Shown piece after piece: positions 47,643 to 56,922 of a DNA stretch of 64,000 bases (its first letter is position 1; each line of letters begins with the position of its first letter). The notes under the pieces were generated by a model. It searched no databases and was not told the DNA's origin. It saw only the letters and a program-made list of their open reading frames with translations. Source of the DNA: Candidatus Aminicenantota bacterium (GTDB lineage Bacteria > Acidobacteriota > Aminicenantia > Aminicenantales > Aminicenantaceae); assembly GCA_020348385.1 (NCBI GenBank), contig CP070750.1, positions 2,027,886-2,091,885 of the forward strand. The letters run 5' to 3'. The position numbers were made by a program, and so were the translations under genes.

Positions 47643-49715
47643 ATGATCAACAAATCCTTACGCGTATTGCTCATTTTCCTTGTTGTCGGTTCTCTGCTAC
47701 TTTCTGGACAAAGGATCAGGGAAAAAGACCTCTCGGCAAAATATCAGGACTGGCTGAAATTGGTCTCTTACATCATTCAGCCTGAAGAGAAAGATGTTTT
47801 TTTACAGTTGGCCAATGACAGAGAAAGGGATATCTTTATTGAAGCCTTCTGGAGGCAAAGGGATCCTACTCCGGGTACACCTCAAAACGAGAACAAAGAT
47901 GAGCACACAAGACGCTTTATCCACGCCAACCAACGTTACGGACGAAGCACACCTCGGGAAGGCTGGATGACAGATATGGGGAGGATCTACATCATCCTGG
48001 GTGAACCATTGAGCACAGAGATGTTCGAAGTCAGCGGAATATATCCAGCAGAGGTCTGGACTTATAATGGCGATAGGACTAAGGGATTGCCCACGCAATT
48101 TAACCTTGTTTTTTTCCAGAGATCGGGAGCCGGCGAATACAAGCTGTACAATCCCACCTCGGATGGCCCGGCTGCTCTTATCATCGACAAACAGGGTTTG
48201 GACTTATCCGATCATAGAACGCTCTACAACAAAATTCTGGAGCTGGCTCCGACTCTTGCCGGTCCATCTATCTCCTTGATTCCTGGGCAATATCCTTACA
48301 ATTATACACCTTCACCTCGAAGCAACATAGTTATCGCAAGCATCTTTGAATCGCCAAAAAAGGATATCAGCCCGAACTATGCAACCCACTTTCTCAATTA
48401 CAAAGGTGTTGTCAGCACCGACTATTTAACTAACTACGTCGAAAGTCATACCGATGTGGCTTTAATCCAAGACCCGATTTTGAGCTTCAATTTTTTGCAC
48501 TTTTCCATTTCCCCGTCAAGCGTATCCATTGATTATTTTGAGCCGAATGACCAGTACTACTGCAATTATCAGCTCAATGTGGGCGTGAAAAAATCAGGTG
48601 AGCTTATCTTTCAATATTCCAAGGATTTCCCGTTTTATTTTGAGCCGGAAAATGTGGACATAATCAAGGGAAAAGGGATTGCCATCCAAGATTCTTTTCC
48701 CTTGATTGAAGGAACCTATCAGCTCAATATCCTTATCCAAAATTCTGTGGGCAAAGAATTCAGTGTATTCGAGGGAGGAGTGGTAATTCCCGAACACACA
48801 GGAGATCCGAAGATCATCGGTCCTGTAGTCGGCTACGGGCTCCAGGATTACCCTGCGCATCTCCATGTTCCTTTTAAGGTTGTGGACAAACAGTTGCTCG
48901 TCGATCCCGCGAGCACCATTTCTCGTGGAGATAAAGTTGCATTTTTTTTCTCCATCATGAATATGACAGAAGATTTATGGAAAGGGGGAAAGGTGGACGT
49001 TTTTTTAGGCGGTCTGAAAGAGAAGGACCCCTCCCGAATAACTTTTACCCTCCCGCTGAAAGAATATCCCTTCCACAAGATCATCGGGATAAACCACGCC
49101 TTGTCAGCCGATGACCTATCCCCTGACTATTATGAACTGAAACTCGTTTTGAAGGATGGAGAGGGGATACCTCTGCACGAAAAAAAGAGCAACATCATCG
49201 TCTCACCCTCCGAAAGCATCCCCCACCCTGTGACACTGGCCAAGTCTTTTCCATTGTCCAATTATTTTTTATATCTTTACTCTTTAGCGAACCAGTACGA
49301 TAGAGCAGACAATCCTGAGAAGGCTGAATCTCATTATGAAAAGGCTTTTTCTCTCAACCCAAGCTATCACCCAGGAACGATAGAGTATTGCCATTTCTTG
49401 TTAAAAATAAAGAGGTTCCAAAAAAGCCTGGATTTGATCGAATATGTCAAAGATAGCGAAGATCTGCGATTTGAGTATTTTTTAGTCAAGGGGAAAGCCT
49501 TCATGGGGTTGGAAAAATATTTCGCTGCTGTTGAAAGTTTTTTGGAAGGAAATAAAATCTACAACAGCGATATCCGCATTCTTAATTCCCTTGGCTATTG
49601 CTTCTACAAAACTGGAGATAAACAAAGCGCTTTGGAAACTCTCCGAGCTTCTTTGCGTCTGAGCCCTGATCAGCAGGAAATCAGAGCCCTAATCCAAGAA
49701 ATCGAAAAAGAATGA
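47643..49715 (+). CDS. Long GWxTD protein with TPR repeats, copy B
   Basis: A 690-residue paralogue of the long copy A protein. It has an N-terminal signal (about 1-23), GWMTD at 107-111 and the N-terminal block DWLKLVSYIIQPEEKDVFLQL. A beta-rich middle is followed by TPRs at about 535-680 (for example AESHYEKAFSLNPSYHPG). Its stop overlaps the start of the third sulfatase-like gene (ATGA), linking the two at translation. Together with the short copy B it repeats the copy A pair. Function unknown. Confidence 0.86.
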   Translation: MINKSLRVLLIFLVVGSLLLSGQRIREKDLSAKYQDWLKLVSYIIQPEEKDVFLQLANDRERDIFIEAFWRQRDPTPGTPQNENKDEHTRRFIHANQRYGRSTPREGWMTDMGRIYIILGEPLSTEMFEVSGIYPAEVWTYNGDRTKGLPTQFNLVFFQRSGAGEYKLYNPTSDGPAALIIDKQGLDLSDHRTLYNKILELAPTLAGPSISLIPGQYPYNYTPSPRSNIVIASIFESPKKDISPNYATHFLNYKGVVSTDYLTNYVESHTDVALIQDPILSFNFLHFSISPSSVSIDYFEPNDQYYCNYQLNVGVKKSGELIFQYSKDFPFYFEPENVDIIKGKGIAIQDSFPLIEGTYQLNILIQNSVGKEFSVFEGGVVIPEHTGDPKIIGPVVGYGLQDYPAHLHVPFKVVDKQLLVDPASTISRGDKVAFFFSIMNMTEDLWKGGKVDVFLGGLKEKDPSRITFTLPLKEYPFHKIIGINHALSADDLSPDYYELKLVLKDGEGIPLHEKKSNIIVSPSESIPHPVTLAKSFPLSNYFLYLYSLANQYDRADNPEKAESHYEKAFSLNPSYHPGTIEYCHFLLKIKRFQKSLDLIEYVKDSEDLRFEYFLVKGKAFMGLEKYFAAVESFLEGNKIYNSDIRILNSLGYCFYKTGDKQSALETLRASLRLSPDQQEIRALIQEIEKE

Positions 49716-52195
49716 AATCCAAAACAGCCATTGTGACTAGGCTTCTTCTGTCTCTTATTTTTTTTGTGTTGTTTTTGATCGGTGCGGGAGTATATTCCAC
49801 ATCCCGGATCAGAGGAGAAAAGAAGGCAGAGGGTATGAACCTTCTGGTCATAACCCTCGACACCATGAGAGCGGACCGTATCGGTGCGTATGGGTATGCT
49901 AAGGCCAAAACGCCTCATCTGGATGGTTTGACAGAAAATGGGATCATGTTCGCCAATTGCTATTCACCGGTTCCACTGACGCTCCCGGCCCATTGTTCGT
50001 TATTCACGGGTTTGTATCCCCTTGGCCACCGTGTTAGGGATAATGGAACGTTTTTCCTCAGCGATGCGGAATTCACCCTTGCGGAAATGATGGAGAGCAA
50101 AGGATACGATACCTATGCGGTTGTCGCTTCCTTCGTTCTTATGGCCAAGTTCGGTCTGAATCAGGGATTCTCCATTTATGATGATTCTTTGGATGCCAAT
50201 GAGCTCCTGCGCAATTTTTATTCGGAGATAACCGCTGATGTGGTGTATGTCAAATTCGCAAATTGGTTCAGGAATCGAGAAGAAAAAAGTTTTTTTGCCT
50301 GGGTCCACTTCTATGATCCTCATGCTCCTTATGAACCACCGGAAGGATACCGGAAAGGCAGGCAAGGCCTCAGCGATTTATACGATGGAGAAGTTGAATA
50401 TACCGATGTTTATGTGGGAAAGATCATTCAGGACCTCGAAAATGAAAAGATTCTCGAGGATACTCTGATCGTCATTGTAGGAGATCATGGAGAAGCCTTT
50501 GGGGAACACCAGGAATACGGACACTCTGTTTTTTGCTATGAAGAAAACCTTAAAGTCCCATTGATTTTTTTTAATCTGCATTTGTTTCCTGAGGGATCAG
50601 TGGTGGAGGATCGTGTCAGCCTGATCGACATCATGCCCTCCCTGCTCGAGATGTTCGGTATGGATTCTCCTCCGGCCATTCAGGGGAAGAGCTTCACCAA
50701 GATGTTGGCTGGCAAAGAGGAGAAGAAGGCCCGGCCTCTTTACATTGAGAGCATGTATGGAAAAGAAACCTTGGGGTGGGCCCCGCTCGCAGGAATTATC
50801 GATGGCCCCTACAAATATATCTCCTTGCCGGAGCCAGAGCTTTATGACCTTGAAAAAGATGACCAAGAAAAGAACAATCTATATCCGATAAAGAAAGATA
50901 CCGCCAGGGCCCTGGATGAAAAATTGAAAACATTCAAGCTGGAATATTCCTCATCAGGGGGAAGTGTTAGACGAAAATTGACGCTTGAGGATAGAAGGCG
51001 ACTGGAAAGCTTGGGTTATATTTCTTCTTTTTCCCCAAGCGCAATCAAGACAATAGATCCTAAGAAGGGGATCCTGTTGCTCAATAAATTCAATGATGCC
51101 AACAATCTCATAGAAAGGGGCCGACTGGACTTGGCCGAGGCAGAACTGAGGAATGTCGCTGCCCAGAATCCGGAGATCAAATTCTTACCCTATTATGAGC
51201 TAATGGCCAAGATTTTTGAAATAAGGACCGATCCTCAGGCAGTCATCGAGACTTGGAAAGAAGCGGTGGAAGTTTTTCCTGCTAACGATAGGTTCAAACT
51301 CAGCCTGGCATTCAAGTTGCTTCAGGTAGGACAAATGGAGGAAGCTGAGGCGCTGGGTCTCGAAATAACGAGAATAGATGATAAATCGTCCAGAGGGTTG
51401 ATCTTGTTGGGCCGCGTTGAAGAAAAAAGGGGAGATCACCGAAAGGCTTTGATGTATTTCGAGAAAGCCTTGGATAAGGAACCCAACAATGTGCAACTGA
51501 AGCTGAGCGTTGCCCAATCGTTGGTTAAAAATGGCCAACGGGAAAGAGCTTTGGCGATGAGCCAGGCCCTTTTTGATGATCAAACAATCACAGGCGATCC
51601 AGCCAATGCAGGGATTCTCTCCAAGATCGGGCTCATTTTTATAGAAGGGAACCGCCTCGAGCAGGCTCGAAGGATTCTATTGGACTCGGTTGCAATGGAT
51701 GATTCGAACGCCGAATCGTGGAATAGTCTAGGGGTCGTGTATTACCGGAAAAAGGAGTATCCCAAAGCTGTGGAGGCCTATGAGCGCGCTGTGCGATTGA
51801 ATCCGGAATTCGCATCGGCTTTCAATAATCTGGGAACTCTGTATTTGCGGGAATTTTTGGAGCGAAGGGATCCTGGGATGGTGCCGAAAGCGATCGATGC
51901 CTTCGACCGAGCCATTAACAACGATCCTCTTCTGGCTGCGGCCTACAATGGCCGGGCCTCCGCCTTTAAGTTCAGCGACCGCGCAAACGAAGCCATCCGG
52001 GATTGGAAAAGAGCGATGGAACTCCAACCCGATTTTGTGAATGTTTATTTCAACCTGGGAATCACCTATATGGAGATCGGGGAAAAAACAGAGGCTGCGA
52101 AAATATTGAAATTATGCAAAAAGAAGTTTTATAAGCGTCTTTCTCTTTCGGAACAGGGCCGTCTCGATCGGCTGATCACCGAAGCCACCCGCTAA
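49712..52195 (+). CDS. Sulfatase-like alkaline phosphatase superfamily protein with TPR tail, 3
   Basis: An 827-residue protein with an N-terminal membrane anchor (about 8-30), the catalytic domain at about 42-400, and a longer TPR tail at about 445-825. Metal motifs are ITLDTMRAD and VGDHGEAFGEHQE. The nucleophile position reads Thr90-Leu-Pro-Ala-His, again not Cys or Ser. It is more divergent than copies 1 and 2. Start ATG overlaps the stop of long GWxTD copy B. It ends the 41495-52195 gene run. It is followed by 89 bp before the M24 peptidase gene, with no strong terminator visible. Confidence 0.86.
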   Translation: MKSKTAIVTRLLLSLIFFVLFLIGAGVYSTSRIRGEKKAEGMNLLVITLDTMRADRIGAYGYAKAKTPHLDGLTENGIMFANCYSPVPLTLPAHCSLFTGLYPLGHRVRDNGTFFLSDAEFTLAEMMESKGYDTYAVVASFVLMAKFGLNQGFSIYDDSLDANELLRNFYSEITADVVYVKFANWFRNREEKSFFAWVHFYDPHAPYEPPEGYRKGRQGLSDLYDGEVEYTDVYVGKIIQDLENEKILEDTLIVIVGDHGEAFGEHQEYGHSVFCYEENLKVPLIFFNLHLFPEGSVVEDRVSLIDIMPSLLEMFGMDSPPAIQGKSFTKMLAGKEEKKARPLYIESMYGKETLGWAPLAGIIDGPYKYISLPEPELYDLEKDDQEKNNLYPIKKDTARALDEKLKTFKLEYSSSGGSVRRKLTLEDRRRLESLGYISSFSPSAIKTIDPKKGILLLNKFNDANNLIERGRLDLAEAELRNVAAQNPEIKFLPYYELMAKIFEIRTDPQAVIETWKEAVEVFPANDRFKLSLAFKLLQVGQMEEAEALGLEITRIDDKSSRGLILLGRVEEKRGDHRKALMYFEKALDKEPNNVQLKLSVAQSLVKNGQRERALAMSQALFDDQTITGDPANAGILSKIGLIFIEGNRLEQARRILLDSVAMDDSNAESWNSLGVVYYRKKEYPKAVEAYERAVRLNPEFASAFNNLGTLYLREFLERRDPGMVPKAIDAFDRAINNDPLLAAAYNGRASAFKFSDRANEAIRDWKRAMELQPDFVNVYFNLGITYMEIGEKTEAAKILKLCKKKFYKRLSLSEQGRLDRLITEATR

Positions 52196-52284
52196 TTTTT
52201 TTACTCCTTGATCAAATCATTGATAATCCTGTATTGACCTCCTTTTTTTTCTGTGATATGTGACTGCCAAAGGAGAAAGCTGAA

Positions 52285-53625
52285 ATGCTAAAGAAAGTCT
52301 GGATTATGTGCCTGTTGCTTTTTTTGATCTGTGCATACGGCACTTCAGATAAGGTGCAGTCAAGTCCAAGTCGTTCGCTCAAGGAAAGAGCAGAAATCAT
52401 CTCAGCTTTGAACATGAAGAGGGTGAATGCCTTGTTACTTCCAGCCATGCGAAAGGCCGGGATTGACTGCTGGATCATCATGTCGAGGGAGTTCAATAAG
52501 GACTTTGTGCTGCAGTACATTGAAGACAACTTGGAGAACACGCCCGGTGGCCACCGGAATGCCTACATCTTTTTCGATGAGGGAGCGGGTCGTTTGAAAA
52601 AAATCCTCATCGGAACTCACCTCCCTCGCTCGAGCAAGATCTGGGACAAGATGATTTCCTACCACGGGGGAGAAGGAGATGACGGGCCCTCGCTCAAACC
52701 CTATTTGCAGACTATCGTAGAGAAGTTCGATCCCAAAAGAATCGGGATCAATCAATCCCGGACCATTCCGATGTGTGATGGGATGACCGTTGAGATGAAG
52801 GAGTTTCTGGTCGAATCGATCGGCCAGAAATACGCGGAGAGGCTGGTTTCGGCCGAATCCCTGATCGTGGATTTTCTGGACACTCGACTTCCTGAGGAAA
52901 TGCCCTATTTCAAAGAGGCGGCCGAACTTTCCAAGATGATTCATCATGAGGTTTTAAGCCGCAAGGTGATCACCCCCGGAAAGACAACCTTGGGGGACAT
53001 TCGCTGGTACATCTACGACCGGTTATCCCGATTGCAGATCGACACTTGGTATTTCCACGGATTGAGGATTATTCGAAAAGGCTTTCCTGGAAGATTGGAT
53101 GAAGATGGTGTTATTGTCCAACCAGGTGATATCGTCAATAATGACATCGGGATTGTCTATATGAACTTTCATACAGACTATAAGGGAACGGGCTATGTTC
53201 TAAAGCCTGGGGAGACAGAACCTCCCGATGGCGTACAAAAGGCTTTCGAGAATTCTTTGAAAGTCCAGGACGCCATCTTTGCCGTTTCAAAACCGGGCAA
53301 AATTGGGTATAAGCTCGATGTGGAGGCGGAAGAACTTTGTAAAACATGGGGGATAGAAGGGAGCGTGTACTGCCATTCCACAGGAATCCCCGGTCATGGG
53401 ATCGGTGCATCCATCCTGAACAACTGGCCGGATCGTTACGGAGTCAGGGCTACCTACCCGCTACGGTTGGGGGCCTATTTCGCCATCGAATCCCATGCGA
53501 TCAGTTCTATCCCCGAATGGCAAGGACAGAGGATATCCATCGCCACCGAAGAAGATGCCTATTTAACCGAGGATGGCTTCAAATATTTTGTTCCCCGACA
53601 AGAAAAGATTATCCTCATCCGATAA
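52285..53625 (+). CDS. Exported M24 family metallopeptidase (Xaa-Pro aminopeptidase-like)
   Basis: A 446-residue protein with a signal peptide (about 1-25) and a creatinase-type N-terminal domain. The pita-bread M24 domain is at about 215-440. The five expected metal ligands are present in order: Asp (VNNDIGI), Asp (HTDYKGTG), His (IPGHGIG), Glu (FAIESHA) and Glu (ATEEDAYLT). It should be an active dinuclear enzyme in the periplasm that removes N-terminal residues, possibly next to proline. AAAGGAG lies about 9 bp upstream of the ATG. It is followed by the Asp-box gene after 47 bp. Confidence 0.9.
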   Translation: MLKKVWIMCLLLFLICAYGTSDKVQSSPSRSLKERAEIISALNMKRVNALLLPAMRKAGIDCWIIMSREFNKDFVLQYIEDNLENTPGGHRNAYIFFDEGAGRLKKILIGTHLPRSSKIWDKMISYHGGEGDDGPSLKPYLQTIVEKFDPKRIGINQSRTIPMCDGMTVEMKEFLVESIGQKYAERLVSAESLIVDFLDTRLPEEMPYFKEAAELSKMIHHEVLSRKVITPGKTTLGDIRWYIYDRLSRLQIDTWYFHGLRIIRKGFPGRLDEDGVIVQPGDIVNNDIGIVYMNFHTDYKGTGYVLKPGETEPPDGVQKAFENSLKVQDAIFAVSKPGKIGYKLDVEAEELCKTWGIEGSVYCHSTGIPGHGIGASILNNWPDRYGVRATYPLRLGAYFAIESHAISSIPEWQGQRISIATEEDAYLTEDGFKYFVPRQEKIILIR

Positions 53626-53672
53626 TTCATCCCTTTTTTGATGTCCCGAGCGAGAAAAAAAGGAGGTTAGGC

Positions 53673-56600
53673 ATGATAAAAAAAGAGTTTAAGTCATACC
53701 CTAAAGGGTTGTACGTTATTGCCTTTTTTGTCATTGCCCTGGCAGGAATTTCTCGAACTGCCGCGGGCCAAGAGATGAAAGCTAATCTTTTTAAGCAGCT
53801 AAAGTATAGGCACATCGGTCCGGTGGGGAACCGCGTGATCGCTGTGGTCGGTGTGCCCGGGGAAGCGAATATTTGTTATGCCGGAGCCGCCTCGGGTGGG
53901 ATTTTCAAATCCGAGGACGGCGGGATCAACTGGAAACCGATTTTTGATAAACAGCCCGTTTCCTCGGTCGGTTCGTTGGCCATAGCTCCTTCTGATTCCA
54001 ATGTGATCTGGGCTGGAACGGGAGAGACCTTTATCCGCAGCAACATCTCACACGGAGACGGGATCTACAAGTCCACCGATACCGGAAAAACATGGAAAAA
54101 AATGGGGCTGGAAAAAACGGGAAGAATTGGTCGTATCGTGATCGATCCGCGTAATCCGGATATCGTTTTTGCCGCGGCCATGGGACACTGTTACGGACCC
54201 CAAAAGGATCGGGGAGTCTTCCGAACGACCGACGGCGGCAAGACTTGGGAAAAGGTGCTTTTTGTGGACGAAAATACCGGGTGTTCCGATATTGCCATGG
54301 ATCCCAACAATCCGCGGATCCTGTTTGCTGGAATGTGGCCCATGTTGATCAGAACCTGGGGAAAGTGGAGCGGAGGGCCCGATGGCGGTTTGTTCAAATC
54401 CGTCGATGGCGGGACCACATGGAAAAGGCTCAAAGGAAAAGGATTGCCGGAAGGAGAGATAGGCAAAGTTGCCGTAGCCGTGGCTCCCAGCGACTCAGAT
54501 CGTGTGTATGCCCTTATCGAACACAAAGACGAAGGATTGTGGAGATCGGATGATGGAGGGGAGACCTGGAGGAAGGTCAATCATAACCGTGCTATTCTCA
54601 ATCGTCCGCTGTATTACACCCGCTGTGTTGTAGCCCCGGATGATCCAGACGAAGTGTATTTTCCGGCGACCCGGTTCCACATGACACTGGATGGAGGTTT
54701 GGACATAAAAAGATTCAACCCTTCAGGCGGCGACCATCACGACATGTGGATCGATCCTTTAAATCCGGATCGGATGATGGTGGGGAATGACCAGGGTGTT
54801 AGCATTTCCCCAAACCGCGGAAAATCCTGGCACGGCATCCAGCTTCCGATCGCCCAAATGTACCATGTGTATGTGGACGATCGAATTCCCTATTATGTTT
54901 ACGGCAACCGCCAGGATGGATCATCCTACGGCGGGCCGAGCAACAGCCGCATGGGCCGAGGGGGTATCCCGCGCGGCCTGTGGCATCCGGTGGGAGGATT
55001 CGAGAGCGGGTTCGCTGTTCCCGATCCTGTGGACAACAACATCATTTGGTCGGGGAATTATGATGGCATGCTCGATGTGTTCGATATGCGCACCAAACAG
55101 AGCCGGGGTGTGACCGTTTGGCCAGAAGGTATCCAAGGCTGGGCTCCCAAGGATGTCAAGTACCGTTTTCAATGGACATTCCCGATCGCCATCTCTCCTC
55201 ACGATCACAACAGGGTTTACGTGGGAAGCCAGTATGTGCATAGGACATCAGATGGAGGGCAAAGCTGGAATATTATCAGCCCTGATCTTTCCACGAATGA
55301 TAAAAGCAAACAGGAGAGGACGGGAGGAATCACATATGATGATGCCAGCCCTCTGTATTGCTGTACGCTATTTGCCATCGCTGAATCCCCGTTGCAAGAG
55401 GGCTTGATCTGGGCCGGGACCAATGACGGGCTTTTGCACGTGACAAGAGACGGGGGCGAGAATTGGACAAATGTCACGAAAAACATTCCCGACCTTCCGG
55501 AGTGGGGAACGATCAGCAATATCGAACCATCCCGTTTTGATGCAGGCACTTGCTACATAACGATCGATTTCCATCAGGTGAACGATTTTGATCCTTATGT
55601 TTTCAAGACATCCGATTACGGAAAAAAATGGAAGCGCATAAGCTCCGATATTCCCAAGGGTGTGCTTAGCTTTGCCCATTGTGTGAAGGAAGACCCAGTC
55701 CGAAAAGGTCTGTTGTACCTCGGAACAGAAAATGCGCTGTATGTCTCCTTTAATGATGGGAAGAATTGGACCCCATTGCAGTCCAATCTTCCTCATGCTC
55801 CGGTTCACTGGTTGACGATTCAGGAGCGTTTTAGCGATCTAGTGGTTGGCACGTATGGAAGGGGTTTCTGGATTTTGGATGACATCTCCCCTCTTCAGCA
55901 GATGACGCAAGAAGTCCTGGATTCTGAAGTCCATCTTTTTGATTCCAGGCCTGCCTACCGCTTCAGGAACATCGCAGGGCCGAGCGGGACTCCCAATGAT
56001 CCCTGTGCGGGACAGAATCCTCCATATGGCGCGAGCATCAGCTACTACTTGAAGTCTGAACCAAAAGAAGAAGTTGTGTTCACCATCCTGGATGAAACAG
56101 GAAAGACTATAAGAACTCTGAAAACCGAGAAGCCGGAAGATATGGAACCGGATAGTTTTTCCAGAGGACAGACTAAGCCCTTCAAAGTTCCAAAGCAGGT
56201 CGGCCTCAACCGAATCGGGTGGGACTTGAGATACGACAGGACCAAAATGATCAAACTGCGAACAAAACCCATCGGACAGGATCATGTGGAATTGGGAGAT
56301 AAGGGATGGCGAGCCTTTCCTCGAGGAAGTCGCGGGAGTGGGCCTCTGGTTCCTCCGGGCGTTTACACGGTGAGGTTGACGGTGGGGGATAAAGCATTTT
56401 CCCAAAAACTCACAGTGATAAAAGATCCTCATTCCACAGGAATGGAGGCGGACATCCTGGAGCAAACGAAGATCTTATTGGAGATCCATCGCAATATCAA
56501 TGCCGTGGCAGATATGATCAACGAGATAGAATGGATACGCAAACAGCTTTATGACTTAAAAGAACTGCTGACAGAAAAGCAAGGGACCGAGACGATTATC

Positions 56601-56912
56601 AAAGCTGGAGATGAACTGGATCAGAAGTTCATAGAAATAGAGAGCTTCTTGTTTTCGATGGAGCTTTCCGGGTCGGGAGATGGGCTACGTTGGCCGGATA
56701 AGTTTTATGTTAGGCTTCGTTTTCTGGCGAACGATATCAGCAAATCCGATTTTCCTCCCACTTCTCAACAGATCGAGGTTCACGAAATGTTCAAGGAACA
56801 ATTGGCCGACCATCAGGAACGCCTGAAACAGCTGATAGAGAAGGATGTTAAAACTTATAATGATTTGCTTAAAGAGAAAAAGATCCCGAATATCTTTACG
56901 GATTTGAAATAA
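53673..56912 (+). CDS. Exported Vps10/sortilin-like beta-propeller protein with ten Asp-box repeats
   Basis: A 1079-residue exported protein with a signal peptide (about 1-33, ending TAAGQE). Ten BNR/Asp-box motifs appear, including SEDGGINW, STDTGKTW, TTDGGKTW, SVDGGTTW, SDDGGETW, SPNRGKSW, TSDGGQSW, TRDGGENW, TSDYGKKW and SFNDGKNW. They form two beta-propellers as in sortilin/Vps10 proteins. The C-terminal 330 residues are a helical and beta tail. Databases often label such proteins glycosyl hydrolases, but no catalytic residue is evident. Start ATG 53673 has AGGAGG 6 bp upstream; the frame is open 109 codons further upstream without good reason for use. It follows the M24 gene. Confidence 0.9.
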   Translation: MIKKEFKSYPKGLYVIAFFVIALAGISRTAAGQEMKANLFKQLKYRHIGPVGNRVIAVVGVPGEANICYAGAASGGIFKSEDGGINWKPIFDKQPVSSVGSLAIAPSDSNVIWAGTGETFIRSNISHGDGIYKSTDTGKTWKKMGLEKTGRIGRIVIDPRNPDIVFAAAMGHCYGPQKDRGVFRTTDGGKTWEKVLFVDENTGCSDIAMDPNNPRILFAGMWPMLIRTWGKWSGGPDGGLFKSVDGGTTWKRLKGKGLPEGEIGKVAVAVAPSDSDRVYALIEHKDEGLWRSDDGGETWRKVNHNRAILNRPLYYTRCVVAPDDPDEVYFPATRFHMTLDGGLDIKRFNPSGGDHHDMWIDPLNPDRMMVGNDQGVSISPNRGKSWHGIQLPIAQMYHVYVDDRIPYYVYGNRQDGSSYGGPSNSRMGRGGIPRGLWHPVGGFESGFAVPDPVDNNIIWSGNYDGMLDVFDMRTKQSRGVTVWPEGIQGWAPKDVKYRFQWTFPIAISPHDHNRVYVGSQYVHRTSDGGQSWNIISPDLSTNDKSKQERTGGITYDDASPLYCCTLFAIAESPLQEGLIWAGTNDGLLHVTRDGGENWTNVTKNIPDLPEWGTISNIEPSRFDAGTCYITIDFHQVNDFDPYVFKTSDYGKKWKRISSDIPKGVLSFAHCVKEDPVRKGLLYLGTENALYVSFNDGKNWTPLQSNLPHAPVHWLTIQERFSDLVVGTYGRGFWILDDISPLQQMTQEVLDSEVHLFDSRPAYRFRNIAGPSGTPNDPCAGQNPPYGASISYYLKSEPKEEVVFTILDETGKTIRTLKTEKPEDMEPDSFSRGQTKPFKVPKQVGLNRIGWDLRYDRTKMIKLRTKPIGQDHVELGDKGWRAFPRGSRGSGPLVPPGVYTVRLTVGDKAFSQKLTVIKDPHSTGMEADILEQTKILLEIHRNINAVADMINEIEWIRKQLYDLKELLTEKQGTETIIKAGDELDQKFIEIESFLFSMELSGSGDGLRWPDKFYVRLRFLANDISKSDFPPTSQQIEVHEMFKEQLADHQERLKQLIEKDVKTYNDLLKEKKIPNIFTDLK

Positions 56913-56922
56913 ACGCTACAGA

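Noticed and set aside
53346..53672. Upstream extension of the Asp-box protein
   Set aside because: The frame is open but overlaps the M24 gene out of frame; the AGGAGG before ATG 53673 and the signal peptide place the start there.
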